A DNA stretch of 64,000 nt from Streptomyces sp. CB03234 (GCF_001905885.1 NZ_LIYH01000004.1:62001-126000), one strand, 5' to 3'. Positions 28,581 to 37,004 are shown, counted from the first letter of the stretch. Notes: generated by a model not told the origin, from the letters alone. Made by a program: numbers and translations.

Positions 28581-28948
28581 ACCTCTCGATCGACCTCGCC
28601 TGGCTCCTCATGGTCGCCGAGCAGAAGACGCCCGGCGACCCCCAGGTCACCGACTGGGGCGCACTCGTCGCCGCCGTGAGCCGGCACGACGCGGAGATCT
28701 TCGGCGTCCCCGTCTACGGCGACCCGCACGCCCGCGCCGCCGCGCTGCTGCAACTGCTGCTGCATGTGCCCGCGCTGGAGCACTCCAACGCCATGTACGC
28801 CTCCGCCGTCGCGTACGGCTACCTCGTCGCCTCCGGGCTCAAGGTGACCACCTCGCCCGAGAAGGTCAGGGATCTCGCCCGGCTGGTCAAGGCGGGGGAG
28901 GCGGACGTCCGGGCCATCGCTGCCGAGCTGCGCCGGTGGAGTCAGTGA
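28577..28948 (+). CDS. Fic/Doc-like toxin component with degenerate motif
   Basis: A 123-residue protein resembling the small Doc/Fic-fold toxins annotated next to RHH antitoxins in Streptomyces. It begins NLSIDLAWLLMVAEQ, and the place where Doc has HxFxDGNKRTA reads LHVPALEHSNAMYASAVAYGYL, so the anchor histidine is retained but the phosphate-binding GNKR is not. Helix content fits the fold. Fic proteins modify targets with AMP or phosphate; with this loop changed it may be inactive or use other chemistry. It is translationally linked to the bridging ORF. Confidence 0.65.
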   Translation: MNLSIDLAWLLMVAEQKTPGDPQVTDWGALVAAVSRHDAEIFGVPVYGDPHARAAALLQLLLHVPALEHSNAMYASAVAYGYLVASGLKVTTSPEKVRDLARLVKAGEADVRAIAAELRRWSQ

Positions 28949-29012
28949 CTCCCTTTGTACGGGATCACCGGAAGCTCTCCGTCCACCCCGGCGCGCCACT
29001 ACCTTTCGCGCC

Positions 29013-29468
29013 ATGACACCCACACGGAACATACGTATGAGAAGGATCGCCGTCGCCGTCGCCGGTACGGCAGCGGCAGTGGTCCTGAGCATCGGCGGCG
29101 CCCTCGCGGCCGGAGACACCGACGAACCGTCCCCGCCGCCCGCGACCTCGCAGCCGCAGCCGACCGTCCCGCCGGAGGGCGACAGCGGCGGCACGGTGGG
29201 CGGCGACAGCGGTGGCAGCGGTGGCAGCGTGGGCGTCGACTCCGGAGGCGGCGACAGCGGTGGCAGCACGGGCGGGGACCCCGACCCGGACACCCCCGGC
29301 CCCACCGACCCGGGGACCCCCGGCCCCACCGACCCGGGGACCCCGCCCGACCTCGCCGGGCTCACCCAGCGCATCGACGAGCTCAACAAGAAGGTCGACG
29401 AGCTGCCCACCAAGAAGGAACTGGCCGACGCGCTGCGCGCCTTCGCCGACGAGCTGGACAAGGGCTGA
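29013..29468 (+). CDS. Small secreted protein with Pro/Gly repeat and C-terminal helix
   Basis: A 151-residue exported protein. Basic residues then a hydrophobic signal (IAVAVAGTAAAVVLSIGGALAAG) lead to an extended Gly/Ser/Pro/Thr region with DSGG and PGPTDPGT repeats (about 45-110; an exact 21-base repeat lies near 29299-29340). The last 40 residues form an amphipathic helix LAGLTQRIDELNKKVDELPTKKELADALRAFADELDKG that could be a coiled coil. No enzyme motif. ATG at 29013, or at 29037 (MRRIAVAVAG). Role unknown, perhaps a cell-surface linker. Confidence 0.78.
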   Translation: MTPTRNIRMRRIAVAVAGTAAAVVLSIGGALAAGDTDEPSPPPATSQPQPTVPPEGDSGGTVGGDSGGSGGSVGVDSGGGDSGGSTGGDPDPDTPGPTDPGTPGPTDPGTPPDLAGLTQRIDELNKKVDELPTKKELADALRAFADELDKG

Positions 29469-29564
29469 CCGAGCGGTCCGGTGGGGTCGTCGAAGCCGGG
29501 GACCTCCCGCCGGGTGGACGCCCCACCGACACCCGGGCCGCCCCGCGCCTGGCAGAGTGGTGCG

Positions 29565-29969
29565 GTGCTTCAGAATCCCGAGAACACCCTGTTCGTTCGT
29601 GGTGCCACGCCCGTGCTCCTGCTGGCCGGCGCACCCGTCCACGACCTCCTGCCCGTCCTCACCGCACCCGGCGGGGCGGTGCCCCGGTGCGAGGGGTGGA
29701 GCATCGTCCCCAGGCTCACCTTGTGTGTCGTCGACGGACCCGGAGAAGCCGGGATGATGATCCCCTCTCTCGCCGCCCCCGTGATCGACGGTACGGGAGG
29801 GACGGACGGGAGCACCGTGCCGGGAGAGATGACCGACTGGTGCGAGGACGCCGAACAGGCGGGCGGCGCGGTCGTCCTGTCACTCGACCAACTGCCCGAG
29901 GTGCTCGACTGGGCCGTGCTGCTGGGCTCGGGCACGGCCCGCGGCGGCTTCCTGCCGAGCCTGGGCTGA
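29565..29969 (+). CDS. Hypothetical protein
   Basis: A 134-residue protein beginning with GTG at 29565 (VLQNPENTLFVRGATPVLLLAGAPVHDLLPVLTAPGG). It continues with a repetitive strand pattern and ends ELPEV-LDWAVLLGSGTARGGFLPSLG. No signal peptide or catalytic motif is visible and I do not recognise the family. The frame is open further upstream but the GTG follows a plausible GCAGAG ribosome site. Neighbours (secreted protein; broken repeat protein) give no functional hint. Confidence 0.6.
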   Translation: MLQNPENTLFVRGATPVLLLAGAPVHDLLPVLTAPGGAVPRCEGWSIVPRLTLCVVDGPGEAGMMIPSLAAPVIDGTGGTDGSTVPGEMTDWCEDAEQAGGAVVLSLDQLPEVLDWAVLLGSGTARGGFLPSLG

Positions 29970-30070
29970 CCGGTCGGCCGGGCGGCCGGTCGCGTGGACC
30001 CGTGGGCCATCCGTCCTGTCGTACCCCACTCCGATGATGACCAGCTGTGTCAACAGGAGGGGAGCGGGAC

Positions 30071-30779
30071 ATGGTTGAGCGGGCCGCGCGACGGATCGCC
30101 GAGGAGATCGTCGCGAGCGCGCCGGCGGGCTGGACGCGGGCGGTGCTGGTCAGTACGGCGGGCGGCGGCGGCATCTCATCTGGCTGCGGGAGCCCGCCGA
30201 CACGTTCGGGCCCGAGGGGATCACCGGCGAGATCCCCGCCGAGATCCCGCCCGCCCTCCAAACCATCCACATCCACGACGTCACCGGCCCGGTCGACCTC
30301 ACCCCCCTCATCGCCGCCCCGAACCTGCGGCAACTGAACCTCAACCACTCCGCCACGGCCGGCCTGGCGCCGGTGCGGGCGCTGCCCGTCGAGTCTTTGT
30401 GCGTCACGCTGGACGGCGGTGACCTGTCCCCGCTCGAAGGCCACCCCCACCTCACCTCCCTGAACCTCGGCACCACCACCGCCCCGGTCGACATCACCCC
30501 GCTGCGCACCGTCCCGAACCTCCGCTGCCTGGACCTGTCCCGGGCCGCCGTCCGCGACCTGACGGTCCTCGCCGACCTGCCCGACCTGCGCCACCTGGCC
30601 CTCACCGAGCGCCAGTGGGCCATCCTGCTGGACCGGGGGCACCGCTCACCCTCGCCGCCGCCCGCCTGGCCGACGATGACGCCCCGCTCGACCAGGCCCT
30701 GAACTGGGCGGCCCGGCTCGGCCTCAACACCGAGGACGCGCTTCGCACCACCGGCACCCTCGCCGCCGGCAGCGGATGA
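30071..30779 (+). pseudogene. Frameshifted leucine-rich-repeat-like protein
   Basis: Three consecutive frames complement each other. From ATG 30071 the first frame reads MVERAARRIAEEIVASAPAGWTRAVLVSTAGGG. At about 30160-30172 (a G-rich run) the sense continues in the -1 frame as HLIWLREPADTFGPEG and then LRR-like units (DLTPLIAAPNLRQLNLNHS, LTSLNLGTTTAPVDITPL, LRCLDLSRAAV). At the GGGGG near 30634-30639 it shifts again, to APLTLAAARLADDDAP...TLAAGSG and stop 30777-30779. Both breaks look like a single lost base in a G-run. It is either a true pseudogene or a sequencing error. Confidence 0.7.
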
Positions 30780-30866
30780 GGCCGCGCGTGCCGCAACCCG
30801 ACGGACGTCCCACCGCACTGGAGAGGTGAGACGGTCCGCAACCGCGGACCCGGAGAGAGGCGGGGA

Positions 30867-31355
30867 ATGCGGAGCGATGACGATGCCGCGCTGCGTGCCT
30901 TCGTCGAGGACAGACGTACGGCGCTGTTCCGCAGCGCCTACCTGTTGTGCGGCGATCGGCACGAGGCCGAGGACCTGGTCCAGACGACGCTGGTGAAAGT
31001 CGTGCTGGGCAGGCGGCGGCACGGGCGGCTGGACAGTATCGAGGCGTACGCGCGCAAGACCCTGGTCAACACCTACATCGCCGCCCGCCGCCGGTTCTGG
31101 CGGCGGGAGCAGGCGTACGGCGAAGTGCCCGACCGCATGGGCGACTCACCCGACACGGACACCGGCCTGATGGTGCGGGCCGCGCTCGCCACACTCACGG
31201 CCAGGCAAAGGGCCGTGCTGGTGCTGCGCTACTGGGAAGACCTGAGCGTCGAGGCGACGGCCGCCCTGCTCGGGATGCGGGAGAACACGGTCAAGAGCCA
31301 CACGGCTCGCGGATTGGCGGCGCTGCGCGCCGTGATGACGGAGGAGCGGGTATGA
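30867..31355 (+). CDS. SigE-family ECF RNA polymerase sigma factor
   Basis: A 162-residue ECF sigma factor of the actinobacterial SigE/SACE group. Region 2 is FRSAYLLCGDRHEAEDLVQTTLVKVVLGRRR, with EAYARKTLVNTYIAARRRFWRRE; region 4 is LTARQRAVLVLRYWEDLSVEATAALLGMRENTVKSHTARGLAALR. ATG at 30867 follows GAGAGG. It overlaps the next gene by ATGA, so it is co-expressed with a membrane protein that may act as its anti-sigma. The trigger is unknown. Confidence 0.92.
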   Translation: MRSDDDAALRAFVEDRRTALFRSAYLLCGDRHEAEDLVQTTLVKVVLGRRRHGRLDSIEAYARKTLVNTYIAARRRFWRREQAYGEVPDRMGDSPDTDTGLMVRAALATLTARQRAVLVLRYWEDLSVEATAALLGMRENTVKSHTARGLAALRAVMTEERV

Positions 31356-32122
31356 GCGACGTCAGGGACCTTCTGGGACGGGCCGCAGAGGACGCCGGCC
31401 GGCCGATGATCAGCACGGAGGCCGTGTACGCGAAGGCTGCCAGGGTGCGGTGGCGCCGCCGGACGGCCGCCTCGGTAGCGGCACTTGCCGTCGTCGGCGC
31501 GGGAGCCTTCTCGCTGCCCGGACTGATCTCCGGGGAGACGGGCGAGGCGTCCGTGGCCGCGCCCACCGAGCTGGTGGGCGGCAACGGCCAGGGCAAGCGA
31601 CTGGCCCGGCTGCTTCCCCCGGACGCCGGGGCGGTCGAGCAGGTGTCGTGGGCCGTGCTCCTCAAGGGGGCGGGCGCCGAACAGGCCGAGGTGAAGCACC
31701 TGGGCCCGCTGGACGGCGAGTACGCCATCCGCAAGGACGGCGGCGTCGGCTACCTGGCCCTCCACACCAGGAGCGCCAAGGACATCGCGGCGAAGACCGG
31801 AGGCAAGGGGATGGCCGGCGACCTCTGTGAGAAGACCGGCTCGGAGGACGACCGGGAGGACTGCGTACGCGAGAAGCTGCCCGACGGGAGGGTCCTGACC
31901 ATCTGGCACCAGCCCGCCGCCTCCCCGGGCGACGGCGAGCCGCGATGGGGCCGGGAACTGACCGGACGCCTGACGCTGAACGACGGCTCCGCCCTCTTCG
32001 TCCGCGACAGCGCCGGCATCCACGGCAAGCACGCCCAGGGGCCCGCGCTCACCTCGCCGCCACTCACCCGTGAGCAACTGCGCGCACTGATGCTGCGCCC
32101 CGAGCTGCTGCCGAAGAACTGA
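31352..32122 (+). CDS. Membrane protein coupled to the sigma factor, possible anti-sigma
   Basis: A 256-residue protein with a cytoplasmic N-terminus (about 1-40, SDVRDLLGRAAEDAGRPMISTEAVYAKAARVRWRRR), one membrane helix (TAASVAALAVVGAGAFSLPGLI) and an extracytoplasmic domain rich in charged turns with two cysteines (DLCEKTGSEDDREDCV). This topology fits an anti-sigma or signal receptor. The usual zinc-finger HxxxCxxC of ZAS anti-sigmas is absent. The start overlaps the sigma stop (ATGA). Partnership is inference from coupling. Confidence 0.78.
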   Translation: MSDVRDLLGRAAEDAGRPMISTEAVYAKAARVRWRRRTAASVAALAVVGAGAFSLPGLISGETGEASVAAPTELVGGNGQGKRLARLLPPDAGAVEQVSWAVLLKGAGAEQAEVKHLGPLDGEYAIRKDGGVGYLALHTRSAKDIAAKTGGKGMAGDLCEKTGSEDDREDCVREKLPDGRVLTIWHQPAASPGDGEPRWGRELTGRLTLNDGSALFVRDSAGIHGKHAQGPALTSPPLTREQLRALMLRPELLPKN

Positions 32123-32155
32123 CCCTGCTCCCCGGGCCGGAGGCCGGCATCCAGC

Positions 32156-32180
32156 GGTGCCACGTGCACGACGTGGCACC
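32156..32180. terminator. Hairpin between convergent genes
   Basis: GGTGCCACG and CGTGGCACC pair perfectly (nine base pairs, seven-base loop) 34 bases after the membrane protein stop and 79 bases from the end of the convergent VOC gene. CCCGGGCCGG stretches flank it. There is no U-tract, but this is a plausible bidirectional terminator. Confidence 0.5.
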
Positions 32181-32258
32181 GCCCGGGCCGGCAACCCGTC
32201 GGCTACAGGCCCGGGGAGGCGGCGCGGCGACGGGTCTCGGCGTCGTCGAGGCTCCGCG

Positions 32259-32999
32259 TCAGGACCGGGCGAGGACGCAGAACTCGTGGCCCTCCGGGTC
32301 GGCCAGGCACCTCCACGGGACGTCGCCCTGGCCGAGGTCGAGGTCGGTGGCGCCGAGGGCCCGCAGCCGGGCCACCTCCGCCTCTTGATCGTCATGGGGG
32401 TACCGCAGCAGGTCAAGATGGACGCGGTCCGGCACCGTCTTCGCGCCGGGCGTGCGGAGGAACTCGAGATACGGGCCGACACCCTTGGCGGAGCGCCACA
32501 CCGCATGTTCGTCGGTCACCTCGTGCAGGGGCCAGTCCATCGCCTCACCCCAGAACCGTGCCATGGCCCGCGGGTTCGCGCAGTCGACCACCACCCGGGC
32601 GATCGGCCCGGTGTCCCGGTAGATCTCCCGGGGCTCCAGCACGCAGAACTCGTTCCCCTCCGGGTCGGCGAGGACCGTCCACGGCACGTCGCCCTGGCCC
32701 ACGTGGGCGGGCGTCGCACCGAGAGCCTCCAGGCGGGCGACCAACTCCGCCTGATGGGCCGCGGAGGTGGTGGCGAGATCGAGGTGCACACGGTTCTTCG
32801 TCGTCGTCTTGGGTTCCGGGACAGCAACGACGTCGACGCAGACGGTGACCGGGTCCAGCCAGTCGAACCCGGCGGGTTTGACGGCGGTCTCGCCGTGTTC
32901 CCGGCTGGAGACGGCCCAGCCGAGCGCCTCCCCCCAGAACCGGCCGACCGCCGAGTCGTCAACAGCCTTTATGTTCACCAGTACAGGACGCAGCGTCAT
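32259..32999 (-). CDS. VOC-superfamily protein with two glyoxalase-like domains
   Basis: A 246-residue protein formed by two tandem vicinal-oxygen-chelate modules (about 1-125 and 130-246). Each ends in a DPEGNEFCVL- or DPEGHEFCVL-type strand, and each contains an HLDL metal-ligand segment (NRVHLDLATTS; DRVHLDLLRYP). Members include glyoxalases, antibiotic-binding and dioxygenase-like proteins; the reaction here is not predictable. ATG at 32999 gives MTLRPVLVNIKAVD, typical of the family, while the longer open frame upstream lacks family features. Confidence 0.87.
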   Translation of the reverse strand: MTLRPVLVNIKAVDDSAVGRFWGEALGWAVSSREHGETAVKPAGFDWLDPVTVCVDVVAVPEPKTTTKNRVHLDLATTSAAHQAELVARLEALGATPAHVGQGDVPWTVLADPEGNEFCVLEPREIYRDTGPIARVVVDCANPRAMARFWGEAMDWPLHEVTDEHAVWRSAKGVGPYLEFLRTPGAKTVPDRVHLDLLRYPHDDQEAEVARLRALGATDLDLGQGDVPWRCLADPEGHEFCVLARS

Positions 33000-33108
33000 G
33001 CCGGCGATCCTATGTACGCGCTCTGCGAGGGACATCCGTAGGTACCGTCGCCACACGGTCGGGCTCGTGCCTGTTCCCGCGGCCCGCACGACGCTGGCGT
33101 CGAGTCTC

Positions 33109-33602
33109 ATGATCGTATGGCTCAACGGCACCCATGGCGCAGGCAAAACGACGACCGGTGCGCTCGTGCAGCAACTGATCCCGGGTTCACGCGTGTTCGA
33201 CGCCGAGAGGGACTGCCCAGGACGGACAACTTTCAGCACTGGCCGCCGTGGCGACCGCTCGTGGTCGAGACCGCCCGACGCGTACTCGACTACACCGGTG
33301 GCACTCTGGTGATGCCCATGACTGTCCTGGTCGAGCAGTACTGGCGCGAGATCGGCTCGGGCCTTGCTCAGCACGCCATTCCGGTCCGGCACTTCGTCCT
33401 CCATGCCGACCAGGACACCCTCCGCGCGCGCATCGCGGGCGACACTGTTCTTGGCCCCGACTCCCCGTTCCGTCTCCAACACCTTGAGCCCTACGCCGAG
33501 GCGGCCCGCACGTGGCTGCACGCGGAGGCCGAGGTCGTCGACACCACGCACCTCACGCCCGCCCAGGCCGCCCTGCAGATCGCAGAGGCTGTCAAGAGTT
33601 GA
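33109..33602 (+). pseudogene. Decayed P-loop (AAA/kinase-like) protein
   Basis: Translation from ATG 33109 gives MIVWLNGTHGAGKTTTGALVQQLIPGSRVFDAE with a clean Walker A GTHGAGKTT. Intact relatives then have about 20 residues before DNFQHWPPWRPLVVETA. Here that stretch is missing and the reading frame changes at about 33208-33225. The second part, LVVETARRVLDYTGGTLVMPMTVLVEQYWREI...HFVLHADQDTLRARIAGD, continues to the stop at 33600-33602. An internal deletion plus frameshift is the simplest explanation. The family is of chloramphenicol phosphotransferase- or zeta-like P-loop proteins. It sits next to the acquired-looking MFS segment. Confidence 0.75.
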
Positions 33603-33662
33603 AAAAAACAGTGAGCCCGGGCACCGAGCTGGGGCCGCGGGACGCGGTGCGACAGCTCACGG

Positions 33663-33761
33663 GAGGGCATGAAATCCTTCGACTCGCAAATCCGCCGGAG
33701 GGCACGAATTTGTTCAGCCCGCAAATCCGGCAGAGGGCATGAAGTCCGTTCAGCCGCAACC
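33663..33761. repeat. Three 35-bp imperfect direct repeats upstream of the MFS pump gene
   Basis: Copies start with GAGGGCA at 33663, 33698 and 33733, exactly 35 bases apart; the first two contain CGCAAATCCG and the third stops short. The tract lies about 95 bases before the MFS ATG and next to the GC drop. It could be binding sites for a regulator, or a remnant of the insertion that brought the pump. Nothing else is seen between 33603 and 33854. Confidence 0.7.
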
Positions 33762-33854
33762 GTATTGACGAGAAACTCTGAGCTTGACGGCGTCATGGAG
33801 TTTGCTTATGGTCCAGTCGTTCTGGTTCCGGCCAATCGATATCCGAAGGTGCTC

Positions 33855-35534
33855 ATGACCGTGCCTCCAACGTTGCCGAAGCTCAGGCAGCGGTTGATTC
33901 TTGCCATTCTTATGTTGTGTTCGCTGCTGATTTGGCTGGACAATACCGTCCTGAGTACCACCCTGGAGACCCTTGCAGATCCGGTGCGTGGACTGGGGGC
34001 CGATCCCGGTCAGCTGCAATGGGCGACCGGGTCGTACACTCTGGCCTTCGCCACATTGATGTTCACGGCAGGCGCATTGGGCGATCGCTTCGGTCACCGG
34101 ACGGTGTTTTCCAGTGGGTTGGTGATCTTCGCCGGGTCCTCGCTGTGGGCGGCGTACGCAAGCGATGCGGGCCAGCTGATCGCGGCTCGAGCGGCGATGG
34201 GGGTGGGCAGCGCGCTGATCACGCCCGCCATGATGGCCATCCTCATGTGGACCTTCACCGGCCCCGCGCGGGCTGCCGCGATCGGCGTCTTCTCGACGTC
34301 CGCCGGTGTCGGAATGGCTGCCGGCCCGGTGCTGGCGGGGTTCCTGCTCGATCATTTCTGGTGGGGCTCGGTCTTTCTGATCAATGTCCCGGTCGCGGTA
34401 TTGGCGTTGGCCGGGCTCGCCGTGCTGGTTCCGAATTTCCGCAGCCCCACTTTGCGGCCACTGGACCCCGCTGGAATGCTGCTGTCAATAAGCGGGCTCG
34501 TGGCGTTGGCCTACGGGCTGATCAGGGCGGGGCAGGTGGCGGTGTGGAGTGGTGCCGACGTCTGGGCGCCGATCGTTGCCGGTCTGGTTCTGCTGGCCGT
34601 TTTCGTACTCGTCGAACTGCGTGTCGAGGTGCCCAGCTTTGATCCGCGCCTGCTCGCCCAACGCACATTCGGTGGCGGCAATGTGGCGCTCGGATTGCTG
34701 CTCTTCGCTGTGGCCGCCATCACCTTCTACAATGCGTTCTACCTGCAAGGCGCGCTCGGGTTTTCGCCGATGAAGGCGGGTTTGGCCAATCTCCCGACCG
34801 CACTCGGCGCGCTGGCGGGGGCGCCCCTTGCCTCGCGCCTGGTTCGCCGCCTTTCGCTGCGCGTCGTCACCGTGCCGGCGCTGACCGTGGCTGCGCTGAC
34901 CATGGGCGGGTACGGGTTCCTCGGACTCACGACTCCACTGGTCTGGATCGAGATCCTGTTGTTGATACAGGGTCTCTCGATCGGCATGGTGATCGGCCCC
35001 GTTACGGCCGCATTGGTCAGCAACCTGCCGTTGGAACAGGCCGGTGCGGGATCGGCCGTCACCAACACCGTGCGACAGACCGGCAGTGTGATCGGGATCG
35101 CAGTAGGCGGCACGATCATGTCGATCATGTACCGACGTGCGATCGAACCTTCGCTGGAGGGTGCACCCGGTCCGGTGCGGGATCAGGCGCGAGTCTCCGC
35201 CGAACAGGCCCGCCACGTCGCCACCGCCGTCCACCGGCCCACTCTTGCTCAGGCTGCTGATGACGCGTTCATCCATGCCATGCACGTAGGCGCGGCCTGG
35301 ATCGCGGTCATCGCACTCCTCGGAGCAGTTGTGCTGCTGATCACCTTGCCTGCTGTCGGAAAGAAGAGGGGCCCGATACCGGAGCCGGATCACGAAGAGG
35401 CCCGCAGCTCCGTCCTGGAGCTTGCCGATACCGCCCTTGACGGTCGACTTGATCGCCCCCGGGGCGGCGGCCCGCCCCGGGTGGACGCACACGGTCAGTG
35501 GACGGACAGTCCGCCGTCGACGAAGAGCGCGTGA
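33855..35534 (+). CDS. MFS drug-efflux transporter (DHA2 / EmrB-QacA type)
   Basis: A 559-residue multidrug-type proton antiporter with about 14 predicted membrane helices. Motif A LGDRFGHRTVF follows the second helix and motif B-like RAAMGVGSALITPAMMAI the fourth. It has WLDNTVLSTTLETL in helix 1 and the DHA2 extra helices around 260-330. Base composition is visibly lower in G/C than neighbours and codon third positions include many T/A. The last ~35 residues (GRLDRPRGGG...) are polar and overlap the convergent SDR gene by 40 bases, as if the natural stop was lost. It is likely acquired. ATG at 33855. Confidence 0.9.
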   Translation: MTVPPTLPKLRQRLILAILMLCSLLIWLDNTVLSTTLETLADPVRGLGADPGQLQWATGSYTLAFATLMFTAGALGDRFGHRTVFSSGLVIFAGSSLWAAYASDAGQLIAARAAMGVGSALITPAMMAILMWTFTGPARAAAIGVFSTSAGVGMAAGPVLAGFLLDHFWWGSVFLINVPVAVLALAGLAVLVPNFRSPTLRPLDPAGMLLSISGLVALAYGLIRAGQVAVWSGADVWAPIVAGLVLLAVFVLVELRVEVPSFDPRLLAQRTFGGGNVALGLLLFAVAAITFYNAFYLQGALGFSPMKAGLANLPTALGALAGAPLASRLVRRLSLRVVTVPALTVAALTMGGYGFLGLTTPLVWIEILLLIQGLSIGMVIGPVTAALVSNLPLEQAGAGSAVTNTVRQTGSVIGIAVGGTIMSIMYRRAIEPSLEGAPGPVRDQARVSAEQARHVATAVHRPTLAQAADDAFIHAMHVGAAWIAVIALLGAVVLLITLPAVGKKRGPIPEPDHEEARSSVLELADTALDGRLDRPRGGGPPRVDAHGQWTDSPPSTKSA

Positions 35535-36274
35535 CCGGTGACGTACGCCGACGCGCCGCTCGCCAGGAACACCGCCGCGCCCGCGAAGTCGTCCGCCAGC
35601 CCGTTGCGCCCCACCATCGTGCGCGCGGCCAGCGCCGCGACCGTCTCCGGGTCCTTCTGGAGCCGGGCGTTGAGCGGGGTCAGCACGAAGCCGGGCACCA
35701 GCGTGTTGCAGGTGACGCCGTACGCCGACCACGCCTCGGCCTGCGAACGGGCCAGCGACTCCAGGCCGCCCTTGGACACCCCGTACGCCCCGCTCTGCAC
35801 GAACGCCCGGTGCGCCTGCTGCGAGGTGACGTGGATGATCCGCCCGAAGCCCCGCTCGGCCATGCCCGGGCCGAAACGCTCGCCCAGCAGGAAGGGGGCC
35901 TCCAGGTTCACCGCCATCGTGGCGTCCCAGACCTCCTCGCCCACCTCACCCATCGGCGGCCGCAGGTTGATCCCGGCGCTGTTGACGAGGATGTCGGGCT
36001 CTCCGTAGATCCCGGCCGCCGCCTCCGCCGCCGCGCGCACACCCTCGCGGGTGGAGAGGTCACCGCTCACCCACGCGGCCCGGCAGCCGCCGGCCACCAA
36101 CTCGTCGACCGTGGCCGCCAGCTCCGCCTCCCGGCGGGCGACGATCACCACGCTCGCGCCCGCCCGCGCGAGGGCACCCGCGATTCCCCGGCCGATGCCG
36201 GAACTTCCGCCCGTCACCAGGGCGACCCGGCCGTCCAGCGCGAACAACTGCGAGAGGTACGCGTGCGATGTCAT
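35495..36274 (-). CDS. SDR-family oxidoreductase
   Basis: A 259-residue classical short-chain dehydrogenase. The cofactor motif is VTGGSSGIGRGIAGAL, followed by NSAGIN, the catalytic serine region HVTSQQAH and YGVSK. The Arg in VVIVARREAEL favours NADP. It ends FVDGGLSVH. Likely reduces a ketone or oxidises an alcohol such as gluconate-type sugars, but the substrate is not visible. It starts 9 bases after the methyltransferase stop on the same strand, so the two are probably one transcript. Confidence 0.92.
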   Translation of the reverse strand: MTSHAYLSQLFALDGRVALVTGGSSGIGRGIAGALARAGASVVIVARREAELAATVDELVAGGCRAAWVSGDLSTREGVRAAAEAAAGIYGEPDILVNSAGINLRPPMGEVGEEVWDATMAVNLEAPFLLGERFGPGMAERGFGRIIHVTSQQAHRAFVQSGAYGVSKGGLESLARSQAEAWSAYGVTCNTLVPGFVLTPLNARLQKDPETVAALAARTMVGRNGLADDFAGAAVFLASGASAYVTGHALFVDGGLSVH

Positions 36275-36283
36275 GCCCGCACA

Positions 36284-36958
36284 CTAATCAGCACGGTCCT
36301 CCTGCCCGTTCCCCAGGTCGGGACGCCGTGCCACCCCGAGCACGCAGGGCGAGGCCGGAGTCGAAGGGCCCGTCTCCGGGATCCGGAGCCGGCGGTACGT
36401 GACGATCTCGAACCCCGCCGCCTCGATCGCGGCCAGCGGGTCCCGTGCCGTGTGGCAGCCGCCGAACAGCAGCGGCCACACCGTACGGTCCAGCGCCCGC
36501 TGAGCCGTCGCCAGTGCCCGCCCCTGGGCCACCCCGTGCTCGAAGAACCGCAGCTCACCGCCCGGTCGCAGCACCCGCCGCAGCTCCCCGAGCGCCCGCG
36601 GCAGGTCCCGTACCGTACACAGCACCAGCGACGCGACCGCCGCGTCGAACGCCTCGCTCTTCACCGGCAGCGCCTCCGCCACCCCGGGCACCACGTCCAC
36701 CGGAACCTCGGCGCGCAGCCCCGCGCTCGCGGCCAACTGCCGTAGCCGCCGCTCCGGTTCGATCGCGACGACCTCCGACACGGCGCCCGGGTAGTGCGCG
36801 AAGTTCAGCCCGTTGCCGGCGCCGACCTCGATGACCCGGCCGGAGAGCCCCGCGAGCAGCTCGTCCCGGTACGCGGCGACGCCGCCCTTGGTGTCCATGG
36901 CGACGCTCACGCGCGCGTAGAAGCGGGCGAACAGCGGGTGGTGGACGGTGTCCCGCAT
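36284..36958 (-). CDS. Class I SAM-dependent methyltransferase (Methyltransf_11 type)
   Basis: A 224-residue methyltransferase. SAM-binding motif I is VIEVGAGNGLNF, the adenine-contacting acidic strand VVAIEPERRLR, and motif IV is FDAAVASLVLCTVRD followed by LRPGGELRFFEHG. It resembles small-molecule or phosphatidylethanolamine-type methyltransferases. The ATG at 36958 has GGGAGG seven bases upstream; the in-frame ATG at 36988 does not. It precedes the SDR gene by 9 bases on the same strand, suggesting co-transcription. Confidence 0.9.
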   Translation of the reverse strand: MRDTVHHPLFARFYARVSVAMDTKGGVAAYRDELLAGLSGRVIEVGAGNGLNFAHYPGAVSEVVAIEPERRLRQLAASAGLRAEVPVDVVPGVAEALPVKSEAFDAAVASLVLCTVRDLPRALGELRRVLRPGGELRFFEHGVAQGRALATAQRALDRTVWPLLFGGCHTARDPLAAIEAAGFEIVTYRRLRIPETGPSTPASPCVLGVARRPDLGNGQEDRAD

Positions 36959-37004
36959 CGCGGACCTCCCGGCGAAAGGGGCTGACACCGTCAGTGTCCC
37001 CCTG

